This document shows positions 1 through 9,879 of a stretch of DNA of 64,000 nt, one piece after another. The first letter of the stretch is position 1; each line of letters starts with the position of its first letter. Source of the stretch: Bactericera cockerelli (Eukaryota > Arthropoda > Insecta > Hemiptera > Triozidae); the NCBI GenBank assembly GCA_024516035.1, contig CM044961.1:5475015-5539014 (forward strand), written 5' to 3'. Position numbers and translations under genes: made by a program. The notes under the pieces were generated by a model. The model had not been told where the DNA came from. It saw nothing but the letters and a program-made list of their open reading frames with translations, and ran no database searches.

Positions 1-240
1 GAAATCTTCACCTCACTGGACGTTGCTTAACTTAATATTTGTGTTTACCAGAGAAAAACTGAGAAACCATATTGGACAATAATTTTTAATGTCATATTTA
101 TGTGACTTCATCGTCGAAAAAAATGAAGCTAGTTATGATAAAATTATGTAAAAGTTTAGAAAGCAGGATGTAGCTTCATTATTGTTATGGAGTAACTATG
201 TGACAAGCTTTGTTGGTTGTACTTTGCTCATTAAAAAATT

Positions 241-250
241 GAAGTAATAA

Positions 251-281
<31 letters not shown>

Positions 282-300
282 GAGAAAGAAAGATAGAAAT
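241..300. repeat. GA microsatellite
   Basis: A run of GA dinucleotides with AC and AAAG interruptions. The run differs in length from the matching run at 45841-45890 in copy 2 of the duplicated block. Confidence 0.9.
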
Positions 301-449
301 AAAGAACATGAAGCACACTAAATTGATAATGATAATAAAATAATAAATAAATAAAATATTACTATCAATTTATGTAAAAAAAAAGAGAAAGGCCCTTTTT
401 AACTACTCAAGTCGCAATACGGAGTCCCCTTATCTAAGTCTCAAATAAA

Positions 450-540
450 AAGAGAAAAATTCATGCATTGTGTGGGATTCGAACCAACGCACCCCTACGC
501 TACCTGGATTACCAGACTAGCGTCTTAACCACTCGACCTT
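450..540 (-). repeat. SINE-D, tRNA-like head
   Basis: On the minus strand this reads as a tRNA-like head, with the T-arm (box B) read on plus as GGGATTCGAACC and the D-arm side as TTAACCACTCGACC. The same head with its body is at 37110-37314 and 21243-21415. Only the head is left here. Confidence 0.6.
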
Positions 541-760
541 CAATGCAATAAAAGAAGAAATTTTAGAAAATGGTTAGGGAGAGAAAGAGTTAGTAGGTAA
601 ATTAATTGAGGGGCAGGGAGAGGGGTCAGAAAATAGAAAGAGAGAGATAAAGAGAAAAGTTTTCTGGTGAGATAAAAAAAAAAACACAAAGCCAAGCAGA
701 TGTACACAAAACAAAATACAAGGTTCATAAAAAAAAACTTCCCAACAAGATACTAACAGT

Positions 761-1023
761 CAGGCGTGGCCGGTGCTAAGTGACTGCTGAACTGCAGCAC
801 CCCTAGACGAAAGTGAAAAAGAGAGAATTTTCTCAAGTCCTAGATCGTACAAAATGAAAAACATCACACATTTGTAGAATAATTAATGCATAATAAATTA
901 TTATGATTGGCAAGGTAAACAAACTCAAACTCTTTAGATACTGAAAGAGCGACTCTATAAATCCTATTTTAGTCCGGTTTAAGTGGCAGCACTCCCAAAA
1001 CATTTTCCCACCGACCGCGCCTG
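761..1023. mobile_element. Candidate non-autonomous element with 15-bp TIRs
   Basis: The left end CAGGCGTGGCCGGTG is inverted at the right end as CACCGACCGCGCCTG, giving 263 bp with no coding capacity. The copy in the second duplicated block is at 46358-46606. No 8-bp target duplication is evident; instead a stretch of about 38 bp resembling AACAAGATACTAACAG and its upstream A-run flanks both sides. The CAGG ends hint at hAT, but this is inference. Confidence 0.5.
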
Positions 1024-1290
1024 CAAGGTTAATAAAAAAAAACTCCTAACAAGATACTAACAGCGTTTACAAGTTTCGGGTAGTTGAAACTTTGGGCAAA
1101 GTAAGAAGCAGTACAAATAACCTTTCTAGAGGTCTAAGAAAACTACCTCTTGGCTCTAGTTGAAGTTCTGAAAAAAAGTTTGTTTCTAGAAATTACGACA
1201 AAAAAAAGTATCGCCGTGCTTAATGACGAAAAAAATAAATAACTTTAGAGCGCAAGATCAGCTTATTCTGATTATTATTTTTAAAAAAAA

Positions 1291-1400
1291 GTTAAAATTA
1301 TTATCTTTGTGTTAATCAATTTCGAGATAATGTATCATAATTACGAAAACATACTTTACTAAATCTACGCTGAAACCGGGACTTGAATGACCGACCTCCA
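1291..1400 (-). repeat. SINE-A copy, cut by the assembly gap
   Basis: On plus it reads body first (TGTGTTAATCA, then CTTTACTAAATCTACGCTGA) and then the start of the tRNA-like head (GGGACTTGAA, GACCGACCTCCA) before the Ns. It shares the altered GATAAT motif with the SINE at 46866-46922, so both are the same ancestral insertion. Confidence 0.8.
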
Positions 1401-1500
1401 NNNNNNNNNNNNNNNNNNNNNNNNNNNNNNNNNNNNNNNNNNNNNNNNNNNNNNNNNNNNNNNNNNNNNNNNNNNNNNNNNNNNNNNNNNNNNNNNNNNN
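1401..1500. other. Assembly gap of exactly 100 N
   Basis: One hundred Ns, the usual placeholder for a gap of unknown size. SINE-A copies in opposite orientation abut it on both sides. Confidence 0.98.
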
Positions 1501-1630
1501 CCGATAAGGCGGCGGACTTGTAACCTGGAGGTCGGTGGTTCAAGTCCCGGTTTCAGCATAGATTGAGTAAAGCGAGTTTGAGTAGTTGTGACATCACGAA
1601 AGTGAATAGCACAAATATGATAACTTATTA
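1501..1630 (+). repeat. SINE-A copy, right of the gap
   Basis: It starts inside the tRNA-like head (GATAAGGCGGCGGACTTGTA), continues through box B (GGTTCAAGTCCCG) and the body motif AAAGCGAGTTTGAGTAGTTG, and ends at ACAAATATGATAACTT. The anticodon position reads TGT, as in tRNA-Thr. It faces the minus-strand copy across the gap. Confidence 0.85.
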
Positions 1631-2200
1631 CTTATTACATAATATCATACTTAACACAATTCCACAAAGAAGCTGACGTTAAAAAATAAGGTAGGTACAT
1701 ACCTACCAAAGTAATGTGAGCTTATAAACGTCACATCAATAAACGATTGTTTGTTTATCTTCGTCAGCAACGCCTGCATCTGAGTTATCTGCGACGAAAA
1801 AAAATGGAAAGGTCTACCCTATCTACATTCTGTGAGATTACCTACTCTTCTCCGAAACAATTGCATCAATATCAGGCTAAATGTTACTTATTTTAACGCG
1901 AATGTCAGAGGACACATTTAACTTACTCCTATACTTGTTTTTCAAATACATCATTTGAGAAAAGCCAAATTCGCACATGTACCTAAATGGTAACAAAGGG
2001 TAGTAGGTACAATTTTGTGCACCTGAAATTGTCCCGAGTACCACTGTTTGAGAACCTATGGTTTAATACGTGCACCGACAACGTGAAGTCCCCCCACACT
2101 TCTGCTCCCATCGCTGCGTTGCAATGGAAGAGGTGAGGCGCGGGGTTCCATGTAGTTCTGTATGTGATTTGCGTTTCAATAGGCGAGGCGGGGGGTGGGT
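1631..2200. other. Unassigned AT-rich sequence
   Basis: No gene, recognisable repeat or long open frame is supported here. A short GTAGGTACATACCTAC-type palindrome is present near 1690. Confidence 0.5.
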
Positions 2201-2204
2201 TTTT

Positions 2205-2640
2205 CGATGTTAAAACCTCTCTCCTGGCGTTACGGTTGGAGTACAAAATTCGGGGTTTGTTGTTCCTGGGAGTACATAATTCAGAGATTATTTTGGTATG
2301 CGGTACAATATTCTAGCTCCATCGGTTAAAATCGTGAAGTTAGCACCCGACATGTTCCAACCTCTCTCCTGGGGTTACGGTTGGAGTACAAAATTCGGGG
2401 TTTGTTGTTCCTAACAGTACATAATTAGTACATTATTATGGTAGGTGGTACAAAATTCTAGCTTCAATGTCGGGTGCTAGCGTGAAGTTAGCACCCGACA
2501 TGTTTCAACCGCTCTCCTGGGGTTACGGTTGGAGTACAAAATTCGGGGTTTGTTGTTCCTAACAGTACATAATTAGTACATTATTATGGTAGGTGGTACA
2601 AAATTCTAGCTTCAATGTCGGGTGCTATCTTCACGCACCT
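2205..2640. repeat. Three tandem units of about 148 bp
   Basis: Units begin near 2213, 2359 and 2507 with CTCTCCTGGGGTTACGGTTG and continue with a conserved stretch of about 100 bp. Copies two and three are nearly identical; copy one is more diverged. Between them lies a perfect hairpin at 2467-2501, with 13-bp arms (ATGTCGGGTGCTA and its complement) and a 9-base loop. Confidence 0.85.
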
Positions 2641-2929
2641 GATGCGTACAGGATTATATTCTTCAGTCGACGTCTGATGCAGCAAAATTGTGCACAAGGT
2701 ATGCGAAATCCCAGGTTCTGTTTTTAGCAAAATTTTACGGAAGACAAGAGATGCACACTTTTTCAAATTCAGATGTAATAGTATAGTATTGTGTTTTATT
2801 TGTACATAAATACATAAAGTACATGATACAATGGTCAATATTAAGAATACTTAAAGGAAAATAAAATGGAATAGAAAGATAGACTCTATGAGAGAAAGAT
2901 TGCATATGGTTTAGAAGAAAAGAAAAAGA

Positions 2930-4745
2930 AGATAATAATAATAATTATAAATAAGATAATAAATGATGAATTTCTAAACTCATATTTACATTTAGTTATT
3001 CTCATAAAACAGGAATTCATCTACTGAGTAAAATCCTTTTGTTTTAAGGAATGCCTTTAGTTCTGATATATTTTTCAGTGTTCCTTGTCTTTTTAATTTA
3101 TTGTATTTATTGTAAATAACACGTATTTTAGTTATAGATAGTTTTTGTATATAGGTATATTTTGTTTTGTCTATTCTCAGCTCTTTATGATTGGATGCTC
3201 TAGTATTATGTTCATATTGTGTTGGCTCATATTGTTTAAAAAATTCATCATAGTGATGGTCAATAAATTTTACACTTTCATGTATATAAATACATGGTAA
3301 GGTCAAAATATTCCATTTTGTAAATAATTCTCTACATGAAGCTCGATAAGACATGGAAAAGATTGATCGGAGACTTGATTTTTGGGCTGAAAAAACCTTC
3401 TCTGAGTCACAAGAGTCGCCCCAAAACATTACACAATAGCTTAGTCGTGAATGTACATATCCATAATACGCTGAAAAGGCTGCACTTAAATTTACTTGTT
3501 TTGCAATGAGTTTGAGGGCATAATTGAAAGAGTTAATGCTTTTTACCAGTTGCTCAATATGAGGTTTAAAATTCAATTTATGATCAATGGTGATGCCTAG
3601 AAAACGGGATGATTCTGTTTCAGTAATAGTGGCATTTTCATCCTCTAGGACTATATGAGGTTTTGAGGTTTTATTTGTGGGGTTAAAATTAATTATGCAG
3701 GTTTTATCCGAATTTACTATAAGCTTATTTGAGGTAAAGTAGTCAGTGAGTTCTGAGAGTGTTTTTTTAATTTCATCCTGAATTTCAATTTTGTTACTTC
3801 TTATGACGATATTGGTGTCATCTGCAAATAAGGGTGTTGTGTGTTGTACAAAGTGTGTTACATCATTAATATATAATAGGAACAGCAAAGGACCAACCGT
3901 TGATCCTTGTGGTATTCCTCTTTTGACAAAGGTCCACTCAGATTTTATTGGACGACCCGTTGTGTCATCACGTGACACTACTCTTTGTTTTCTGCCAGAG
4001 ATATATGAGGTAAGGAGTTCGAGGGCATCACCTCTTATGCCTAGTATTTCTAACTTGTTAAGTAGTATTGAATAATCTACCCTGTCAAAGGCTTTACTCA
4101 GATCAATCTGGAGGCTGACTACTTCTTCATCTTTATTCAAGCCCTCAACAATATCAGAAACTAGTTGAAAGACCGCTCTCGCAGTATTTCTGCCTCCTAC
4201 AAAACCATTCTGGTCAAAGCTAATAATTTTGTTCTTAAGGATGAAATCCCATAATCTTTGGGTCAAAATTTTTTCATATATTTTTGCTATATTAGATAGA
4301 ATTGAAATTGGTCTGTAATTAGTGATTTGATTTTTAGGACCTTTTTTGTGGAATAGCGTTATTTCAGCTTCCTTTAATTTAGTTGGAAAGATTTTTTTCT
4401 CAAAAGATTGATTTATAAGATATGCTATATGAGGAGCTAATAACGGTGCACAATGTTTTAGAATACGAGTAGGTATTTCATCAGATCCTACAGAATTACT
4501 ATTTTTTAGTTTTTTAATGGTTTTATAAACTTCAGAAAAATTAGTGGGCTTCAGAGACAGAGTTGATGCAATAGGTCTTAATTTATTGAGATTTGTTGTG
4601 ACTTCTTCTGATATGTCACTGCATAGTTCAGACAGTTGTTTATTAATTCGGTTTAAAATATTAATATCTGATTCAGAAGTTTCATTAAAATCAGTGACTT
4701 TGAATATTTTAATTTTAATGAATATTTTAAGTGACTTTGATGTAA
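2930..4745 (-). mobile_element. 5'-truncated non-LTR retrotransposon
   Basis: It comprises the reverse transcriptase and C-terminal part of a LINE-type element on the minus strand. Homology to the fingers region stops near 4745, where the sequence turns into a local duplication and an in-frame stop, so the endonuclease and ORF1 are missing. Truncation at the 5' end is the normal outcome of target-primed reverse transcription. The 3' boundary is set loosely at the AT-rich (TAA)n-like stretch near 2930-2960. Confidence 0.8.
2992..4740 (-). pseudogene. Non-LTR reverse transcriptase, 5'-truncated but frame open
   Basis: One uninterrupted minus-strand frame runs from about 4740 to the stop at 2992, roughly 580 codons. 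A TTG at 4266 is not a meaningful start, because the homologous frame continues upstream with no ATG. Motifs in order: SVGSDEIPTRIL (fingers), LFHKKGPK, NYRPISILSNIAKIYEKIL, QNGFVGGRNTA, IDLSKAFDRVDYSILLNKL (first catalytic Asp), GIPQGSTVGPLLFLLYIND, and LFADDTNIV (the catalytic FADD box). A C-terminal region follows, ending FYSVDEFLFYENN. The active-site residues are intact. The overall pattern fits the CR1/L2/Jockey side of the non-LTR tree; the exact clade is not decided. Without an endonuclease domain it cannot be autonomous. Confidence 0.85.
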
Positions 4746-4967
4746 AATTAATCCGGTAAAAAAAAACACACGGATGCGATGGGAATGCTTAAAGATGCAA
4801 AATTAAACAAATAAACTATCAGATTAAAGAACAACACGTCATAATGTACTGTTCTTTGCAACATTCTTTTTTTAACTTCTTGAAATAAATAAAATTGTAT
4901 ATCTTGTAGAAAAACAAGACTTGAAGAAAAATGTATAGACTATTATTTATTAAAAATAATGAAAATG

Positions 4968-5172
4968 CATAGAGTCAGTGGTTAAGCATTCGCTTGCCAC
5001 GCGGAAGGTCCGGGGTTTGATCACCCGTGCCGACAAAAATTTGTATTCTTGATTTGGTTACAATTGTTCGTAAGGACTCGTGTTGACCCAGCACCTATTT
5101 GAGAAGTATTGTGTCACTTCTCGCCCATCAGAGGGGAGGCATACTACGGAATGGATGTGACTTGTGACATAT
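4968..5172 (+). repeat. SINE-C copy (Gly-tRNA-like head)
   Basis: The tRNA-like head carries TCAGTGGTTAAGC (box A side), CTTGCCACGCGGAAGG (GCC at the anticodon position, as in tRNA-Gly) and a decayed box B. The body includes CGTGTTGACCCAGCACC and TCGCCCATCAGAGGGGAGGC, and ends before a TGACATAT stretch. Confidence 0.8.
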
Positions 5173-5203
5173 CAAATCCAATGATTTTGTGGGGCTGATT
5201 ACG

Positions 5204-5301
5204 AATTTGACATCAATTTTTTAGCTAACTGTTACCTTTGGGTCACCAGTGGCCACTGGTGACCCAAAGGTGACAGTTAGCTAAAAAATTGATGTCAAAT
5301 T
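5204..5301. repeat. Near-perfect 98-bp palindrome
   Basis: Two 49-bp arms meet with no loop at CCAGTGGCCACTGG; only one pair mismatches (T in the left arm against the complement of C in the right). The outer ends are AATTTGACATCAA and its complement. Right after it comes a TAAGGAAAGTCGTGTGATG module that recurs at 5980-6005. Nothing in it looks coding. Confidence 0.95.
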
Positions 5302-5514
5302 GGTCCTGTTCCCATTCCTAATATGATAAGGAAAGTCGTGTGATGTTTACACCAGCTTTTTTTTAAAAGCACCTGTCACAGAGATAGCGTTCCTTTCTTA
5401 GCGATAAGAGTCTTAAGAGGTTGATACAAACTGATGCTTGATGTAAGAGGATTGAGAAGTGTCCTTCAGACTGAGATTGGAGGGGGAGGAAGAGGTAATA
5501 AAAGAGGGAGAAAT

Positions 5515-5675
5515 ATTGTATAGAAATATATTTTCATTTCTAATATGTAGAAATATATTTTTATTTCTAATAAATAAGTATAAGTATAAGTAGTATAAGT
5601 ATAGAAATATATTTTTATTTCTAATAAATAGAAATATATTTTATATTTCTAATATATAGAAATATGTAATGAGAA
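5515..5675. repeat. AT-rich degenerate repeat
   Basis: About five degenerate units of the partly palindromic TAGAAATATATTTTTATTTC, interrupted by a TAAGTATAAGTAG stretch near 5575-5605. Confidence 0.8.
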
Positions 5676-5689
5676 TGAAGAGGGTAAAA

Positions 5690-5870
5690 GGAAAAGTTTG
5701 GGTGGAAGAGATTGCCATAGGCAATAACCCCGCCCTTTAGTTAGGACATATGTATATATTTTGTTTTTTTTTTTATATTATTAATATTGTCAATTTTTAT
5801 ATTTAATTTTTACCATTATTTGTCTGTATATAATATGTTTTACTAATAAAGAGTTTCTAAATAAATAAAT
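5690..5870 (+). repeat. Retrotransposon 3' tail, plus orientation
   Basis: It opens with GGTGGAAGAGATTGCCATAG, whose ATTGCC/GGCAAT forms a small stem-loop, continues with AACCCCGCCCTTTAGTTAGG and T-rich DNA, and ends in TAATAAAGAG followed by an (AAAT)n tail. The same tail recurs at 53165-53340 (plus) and at 52717-52920 and 58690-58872 (minus). It is probably a dead-on-arrival 3' end of a non-LTR element. Confidence 0.65.
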
Positions 5871-6059
5871 AAATAGGTAAATAAAGGTAATAAAAATACA
5901 AGGAAATCCTAAAAGAAAACTATTCTTCTTTCTTCGGGGATTCGGGGAGTGGCTTTTGGTCCCATTCACATTCCTAGTAGGATAAGGAAAGTCGTGTGAT
6001 GTTTATACAAGATTACTTTTCTTTCCCCTCGGGGATAACAATAGAGAGATTGTTGACTT

Positions 6060-6810
6060 GTTTCTTTAGTTGTATCTAATTTCATGTACCAACTAATTTT
6101 TCCCAAAGTATTTTAGAAAAAATCCCGAACATAATTTTAGTGAATCTATAACATTTGTCGGGTCCTCCCTCATTATAAAATCGCACCTGCAAATAATCCC
6201 GTGCCTGGCTAACGGGAACCAACTTACAAAAGTTTGGTTCTCCTAATAAGAGCTCGGATCCCTCCTCGAAGGCACGGGACGCTCAGAATCTTCCCGAATC
6301 TCATGTGAGTGTTTCCACAATTTGGTACCTTTTCTTTCTTTCAACGTGAGGCATTTTTCCCAATAAAAACCAGCGGCCCTCTCTGGCTATCGAACCCATC
6401 AAATTTGGCATCCTTCGTGCGGATTAATTTTTTTGGGGGAGTGATCTCAATTAAATTTAAATAAATAAAAACCAGCGGCCCTTTCTGGCTATCGAACCCA
6501 TCAACATTGATTGATGTTAACATAACTGTCAACTCCAATGTACTTGAAAATGGGAGAGTTTCCATTTTCAAGTACATTGGAAGAGATATTTTATCAGTAG
6601 TTAAATAAAACGTTAAGCAATTGATGTACCTACCAACTAATTTTTCTCAAAATATTTTAGAAAAAATCTCGAACAAAATTTGAGTGAATCTATATCATTG
6701 ATTGATGTTAACATAAATGTTAACTCCAATGTACTTGAAAATGGGAGAGTTCCCATTTTCAAGTACATTGGAAGAGATATTTTATCTGTAGTTAAATAAA
6801 ACGTTATGCA
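6060..6810. repeat. Interleaved repeat modules with duplicated hairpins
   Basis: A hairpin with arms CCAATGTACTTGAAAATGGG and its complement occurs at about 6535-6580 and again at about 6735-6772. Each lies inside a larger direct repeat (GATTGATGTTAACATAA to TAAATAAAACGTTA) spaced about 200 bp apart. A second module (CAACTAATTTTTC, TTTTAGAAAAAATC) occurs near 6090 and 6635. A third (ACCAGCGGCCCT, GGCTATCGAACCC) occurs near 6370 and 6470. No coding potential. Confidence 0.75.
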
Positions 6811-6819
6811 ATGCGCATT

Positions 6820-7620
6820 CTTAACATAAAAAATGTCATTGCATGATGTTCACATAAAAAAAGATAACTTGGAAAATGAAACCACAAAATTGCTGTTAAT
6901 TATGTTGCCATACCTTACTCCTAGAATATGGCTCCTATCATTATAATTTAGCAAGTATACCTATAACCTGCCCTAATTGAAATAGTTTGACCTTTACAAA
7001 GGTCAGTAGAACTTTGATGTTGGCTTGAAAAAATAAAAATACCACAGCTCTCTCTCGATCTCTCCATGCATTTATAGAAGAAAAAATATCATCTACCTTT
7101 TTTTCAACTTTCTCTCTCTCTCTCTCTTTCATTACAGGAAAAGAGTGCCAAAAATGCTAACGCACTCAGGACCCTACTGACACTTTGTGATTAAAAAGAA
7201 AAGATCACCACCACCCTTGATCATGCTTTATCCATGCTTTGTTTACTATTACATAATCATACTTTTTCATTGTACCTATATAAAAATTGTAAATAAAGTT
7301 TGATGAAAATTGTTTGTATATTTTGAATTGATATAAATATATGGGAGGGCAAATGTCTTTATAATACTCTGCCAGATACAAATAAGTTATTAGACAGGGA
7401 CAACTTTCAAGACCCAGACCAGTGATCTCTTGCTGGAAATATCGTCATATACCAAACTTGAATACTATCAGCATTGATCAAATGACCAAACATAAAATAG
7501 GAAAAACAACAGTAAAAATGTGTTCAGTAATTTATTATTTTTCTTATTATTGTATTTATTGTATTGTTCTGTCCATTGAAATGCCTTCGTGGAGAAAATA
7601 CCAAATAAAAGTTATTCTTA
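6820..7620. other. Unassigned AT-rich sequence with a short CT run
   Basis: Nothing recognisable apart from a CT microsatellite near 7103-7130. Open frames are short and of low quality. Confidence 0.5.
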
Positions 7621-7621
7621 T

Positions 7622-7890
7622 TAAAAGCAGAGGAGACTTATATTGTGATAAAAGCAAAGGAGACTTATATTGTGATAAAAGCAAAGGAGACTTATATTAT
7701 GATAAAAGCAAAGGAGACTTATATTGTGATAAAAGCAAAGGAGACTTATATTATGATAAAAAGCAAAGGAGACATATATTGTGATAAAAGCAAAGGATAC
7801 TTATATTGTGATAAAAACAAAGGAGAATTATATTGTGATAAAAGCAAAGGAGACTTAAATTGTGATAAAAGCAAAGGAGACTTAAATTGT
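7622..7890. repeat. 27-bp minisatellite, about 10 units
   Basis: The unit AAAAGCAAAGGAGACTTATA plus TTGTGAT is repeated with few changes. Twenty-seven is a multiple of three, so reading frames stay open as a 9-residue repeat (DKSKGDLYC). A one-base change near 7765 shifts the phase. The open frames here follow from the repeat and are not taken as a gene. Confidence 0.95.
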
Positions 7891-8039
7891 GAACACCCGG
7901 TATTGACCTGTGCCTCAAGTGTCTTTACCATAACCTCATGATTCCTGTAGAGTCAATATTTTCTTTTCATACCAGGAAACATGGCGCCTTTATGCGTGAC
8001 AGAAATTGATGAGCTGATTAAAAAGGCTTTCTCTCTGAG

Positions 8040-8630
8040 CTCTCCTTTCCTCCCCTAACACCTCTCTCTCTCTCTACCCCCACACCTTTTCTCCTTTCTC
8101 CTCTCTTCTCTTATTCTCCTCTTCCCTCCTCTCTTCTCTTATTCTCCTCTTCCCTCCTCTCTCCCCTCCTATATTCCCCTTCTTTTCTCCTCTCTCTCTC
8201 TTTCTCTCTTATTATTCTCTTCCCTCTTCTCTCCCCTCATCTCTCTCCCCTTTTTTCTCCACTCTCTTTCTCTTATTCTCTCTCCTTCTCTTTTAATCTC
8301 TCTTTCTCCTCTCTCTCTCTCCATCCCTGAGACTCCCCCCCTTTTCTTCTTTCCTCTCTCTCTCCTCTTATTCTCCTCTTCACTCCTCTCTCCCCCTTCT
8401 TTTCTCCTCTCTCTCTCTTATTCTCCTCTCTTTTCTTATTATCCCCTTCCCTCCTCCCTCCTCTCATCTCTCTCCCTTCTTTTCTCCTCTCTCTTTCTCT
8501 TATTCTCTATCCTTCTCTTTTAATCTCTCTCTCTCTCTTTCTCCTCTCTCTTTTTTCTCTCCCCTCTTTTTCTCATCTCCTCTCTCTCTCTCTCTCTCCT
8601 TTTGTCCCCTCTCATCTCTTCCACCATTAA
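8040..8630. repeat. CT-rich low-complexity block
   Basis: Nearly pure pyrimidine on plus (CTCTCC, TTCTCTC), with degenerate longer units containing TCTTATTCTCCTCTTCCCTC. Minus-strand frames of Arg/Glu/Gly composition are low-complexity artefacts. Confidence 0.95.
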
Positions 8631-8639
8631 TTTTCTCTT

Positions 8640-8950
8640 CTTCTTTTCAATATTGTTTCCAATTTTGTATACTAATTTGTAATTATCTTTTAAATTTGTA
8701 TGTCCTTACTAATATAGTGTTTTTTAGTATAGTGTTTAATAATAGTAATAATAAAGCAAGGACTTCTAATTCACCCAGTACATGATATGTTTCCATGTTC
8801 CCTACATACGTGAACCACTTCGTTACCGGAGACAGGTAGGAAGGGGGCAGGGAATTTTTTAATGCACCCCAGCTGTCAGTTTTACCCCGCTTCCTCCTAC
8901 ATATGACATGCATTTTCAATTAAGCAATTACCAGGTCTGAAGAGGATGTT
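8640..8950. other. Unassigned sequence
   Basis: No gene or named repeat could be recognised between the CT-rich block and the 126-bp tandem repeat. Confidence 0.4.
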
Positions 8951-8954
8951 GTTC

Positions 8955-9405
8955 ATACGAAACATATTGAGCAGGGGCAACTCTGACCTTGAAATTAGCC
9001 AGGGAAAAATAATGGAACGTTTATTTGTAGGTCACGAAGGTAAGGTAGGTCAATCACTAAAGTTATTGGTACAATCGAACCTAGATAGATTGAGCAGTCT
9101 TCAGGGGCAATTCTTGAAATTAGCCATGGGAAAAATAATGGAACATTTTTTGGAGGTCATGTAGGTAAGGTAGGTCAATCACTAAAGTTATTGGTACATT
9201 TCAACCTGGATATATTGAGCAGTCTTTAAGGGCAACTCTTGAAATTAGCCATGGAAAAATAATAGAACTTTTTTTTTTGTAGGTCATGTAGGCAAGGTAG
9301 GTCAATCACTAAAGTCATTGGTACAGTCGAATCTGGATAGATTGAGCAGTCTTCATTGGCAACTCTTGAAATTAGCCATTTAGGTCATTTAGGTAAAGTA
9401 GGTCA
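8955..9405. repeat. Tandem repeat of about 126 bp, about 3.5 units
   Basis: The landmark AAGGTAGGTCAATCACTAAA recurs at about 9040, 9166 and 9294. It is followed each time by a TTGGTAC stretch, a GATTGAGCAGTCTT stretch and TTGAAATTAGCCATG. A decayed further copy appears around 9720-9870 after an inserted element. Confidence 0.85.
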
Positions 9406-9507
9406 CAATAGATCTTACTAGGTTGCAGTTGGTATGAAGTTTCATCCGAAACAATACAACGAGGTCACATAATACTAATAGATAAGGTAGGATACTCACT
9501 AATTTTA

Positions 9508-9703
9508 CTGATATCAAACCTAGACATAAGAGAACTTAAGAGACCGGTAATTTTTTCTCTTATATTCAGGTTTCTCTTATATAGAAGTTATTTTACCTCA
9601 CAGAGATGTGAATTAGACCTGAAAAATTTCTCTTATTAAAAGGTTATTTTCCCCTATAGAAAGGTAAATTTGAATAAATTTCTCTTATATCAAGGTTTGA
9701 CTG
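9508..9703. mobile_element. Decayed pogo-type MITE
   Basis: The right end reads AAGGTTTGACTG followed by TA; inverted, this is CAGTCAAACCTT, matching the intact MITE at 45208-45356. The left end is degraded (CTGATATCAAACCTAG). Internal TTTCTCTTATAT motifs are shared by both copies. It has probably split the 126-bp repeat array. Confidence 0.6.
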
Positions 9704-9879
9704 TATATCAGTTTATCTGATGGAAAAATTATGGAACATTTTTGGTAAATCATGTAGGTCCATCACTAAATTTATTGGTAGGTATATTTCAATATCAATC
9801 TGATGGAAAAATTATGGAACAGTTTTTGTAGGTCATGTAAACTGATCACTAAACTTACTAGCACGCTTATACATAATTA

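Larger units (their letters stand above)
1..1350. repeat. 1.3-kb duplicated block, copy 1
   Basis: This block matches 45592-46922 in the same orientation, with scattered substitutions and small indels. It begins inside a minus-strand 5S-derived SINE remnant (1-35) and contains a GA microsatellite, a SINE-D head, a 263-bp inverted-repeat element and the start of a SINE-A copy. In copy 2 the full SINE-B lies to the left, so the duplication probably extends beyond the window's left edge. Its right end is lost at the assembly gap. Confidence 0.85.
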
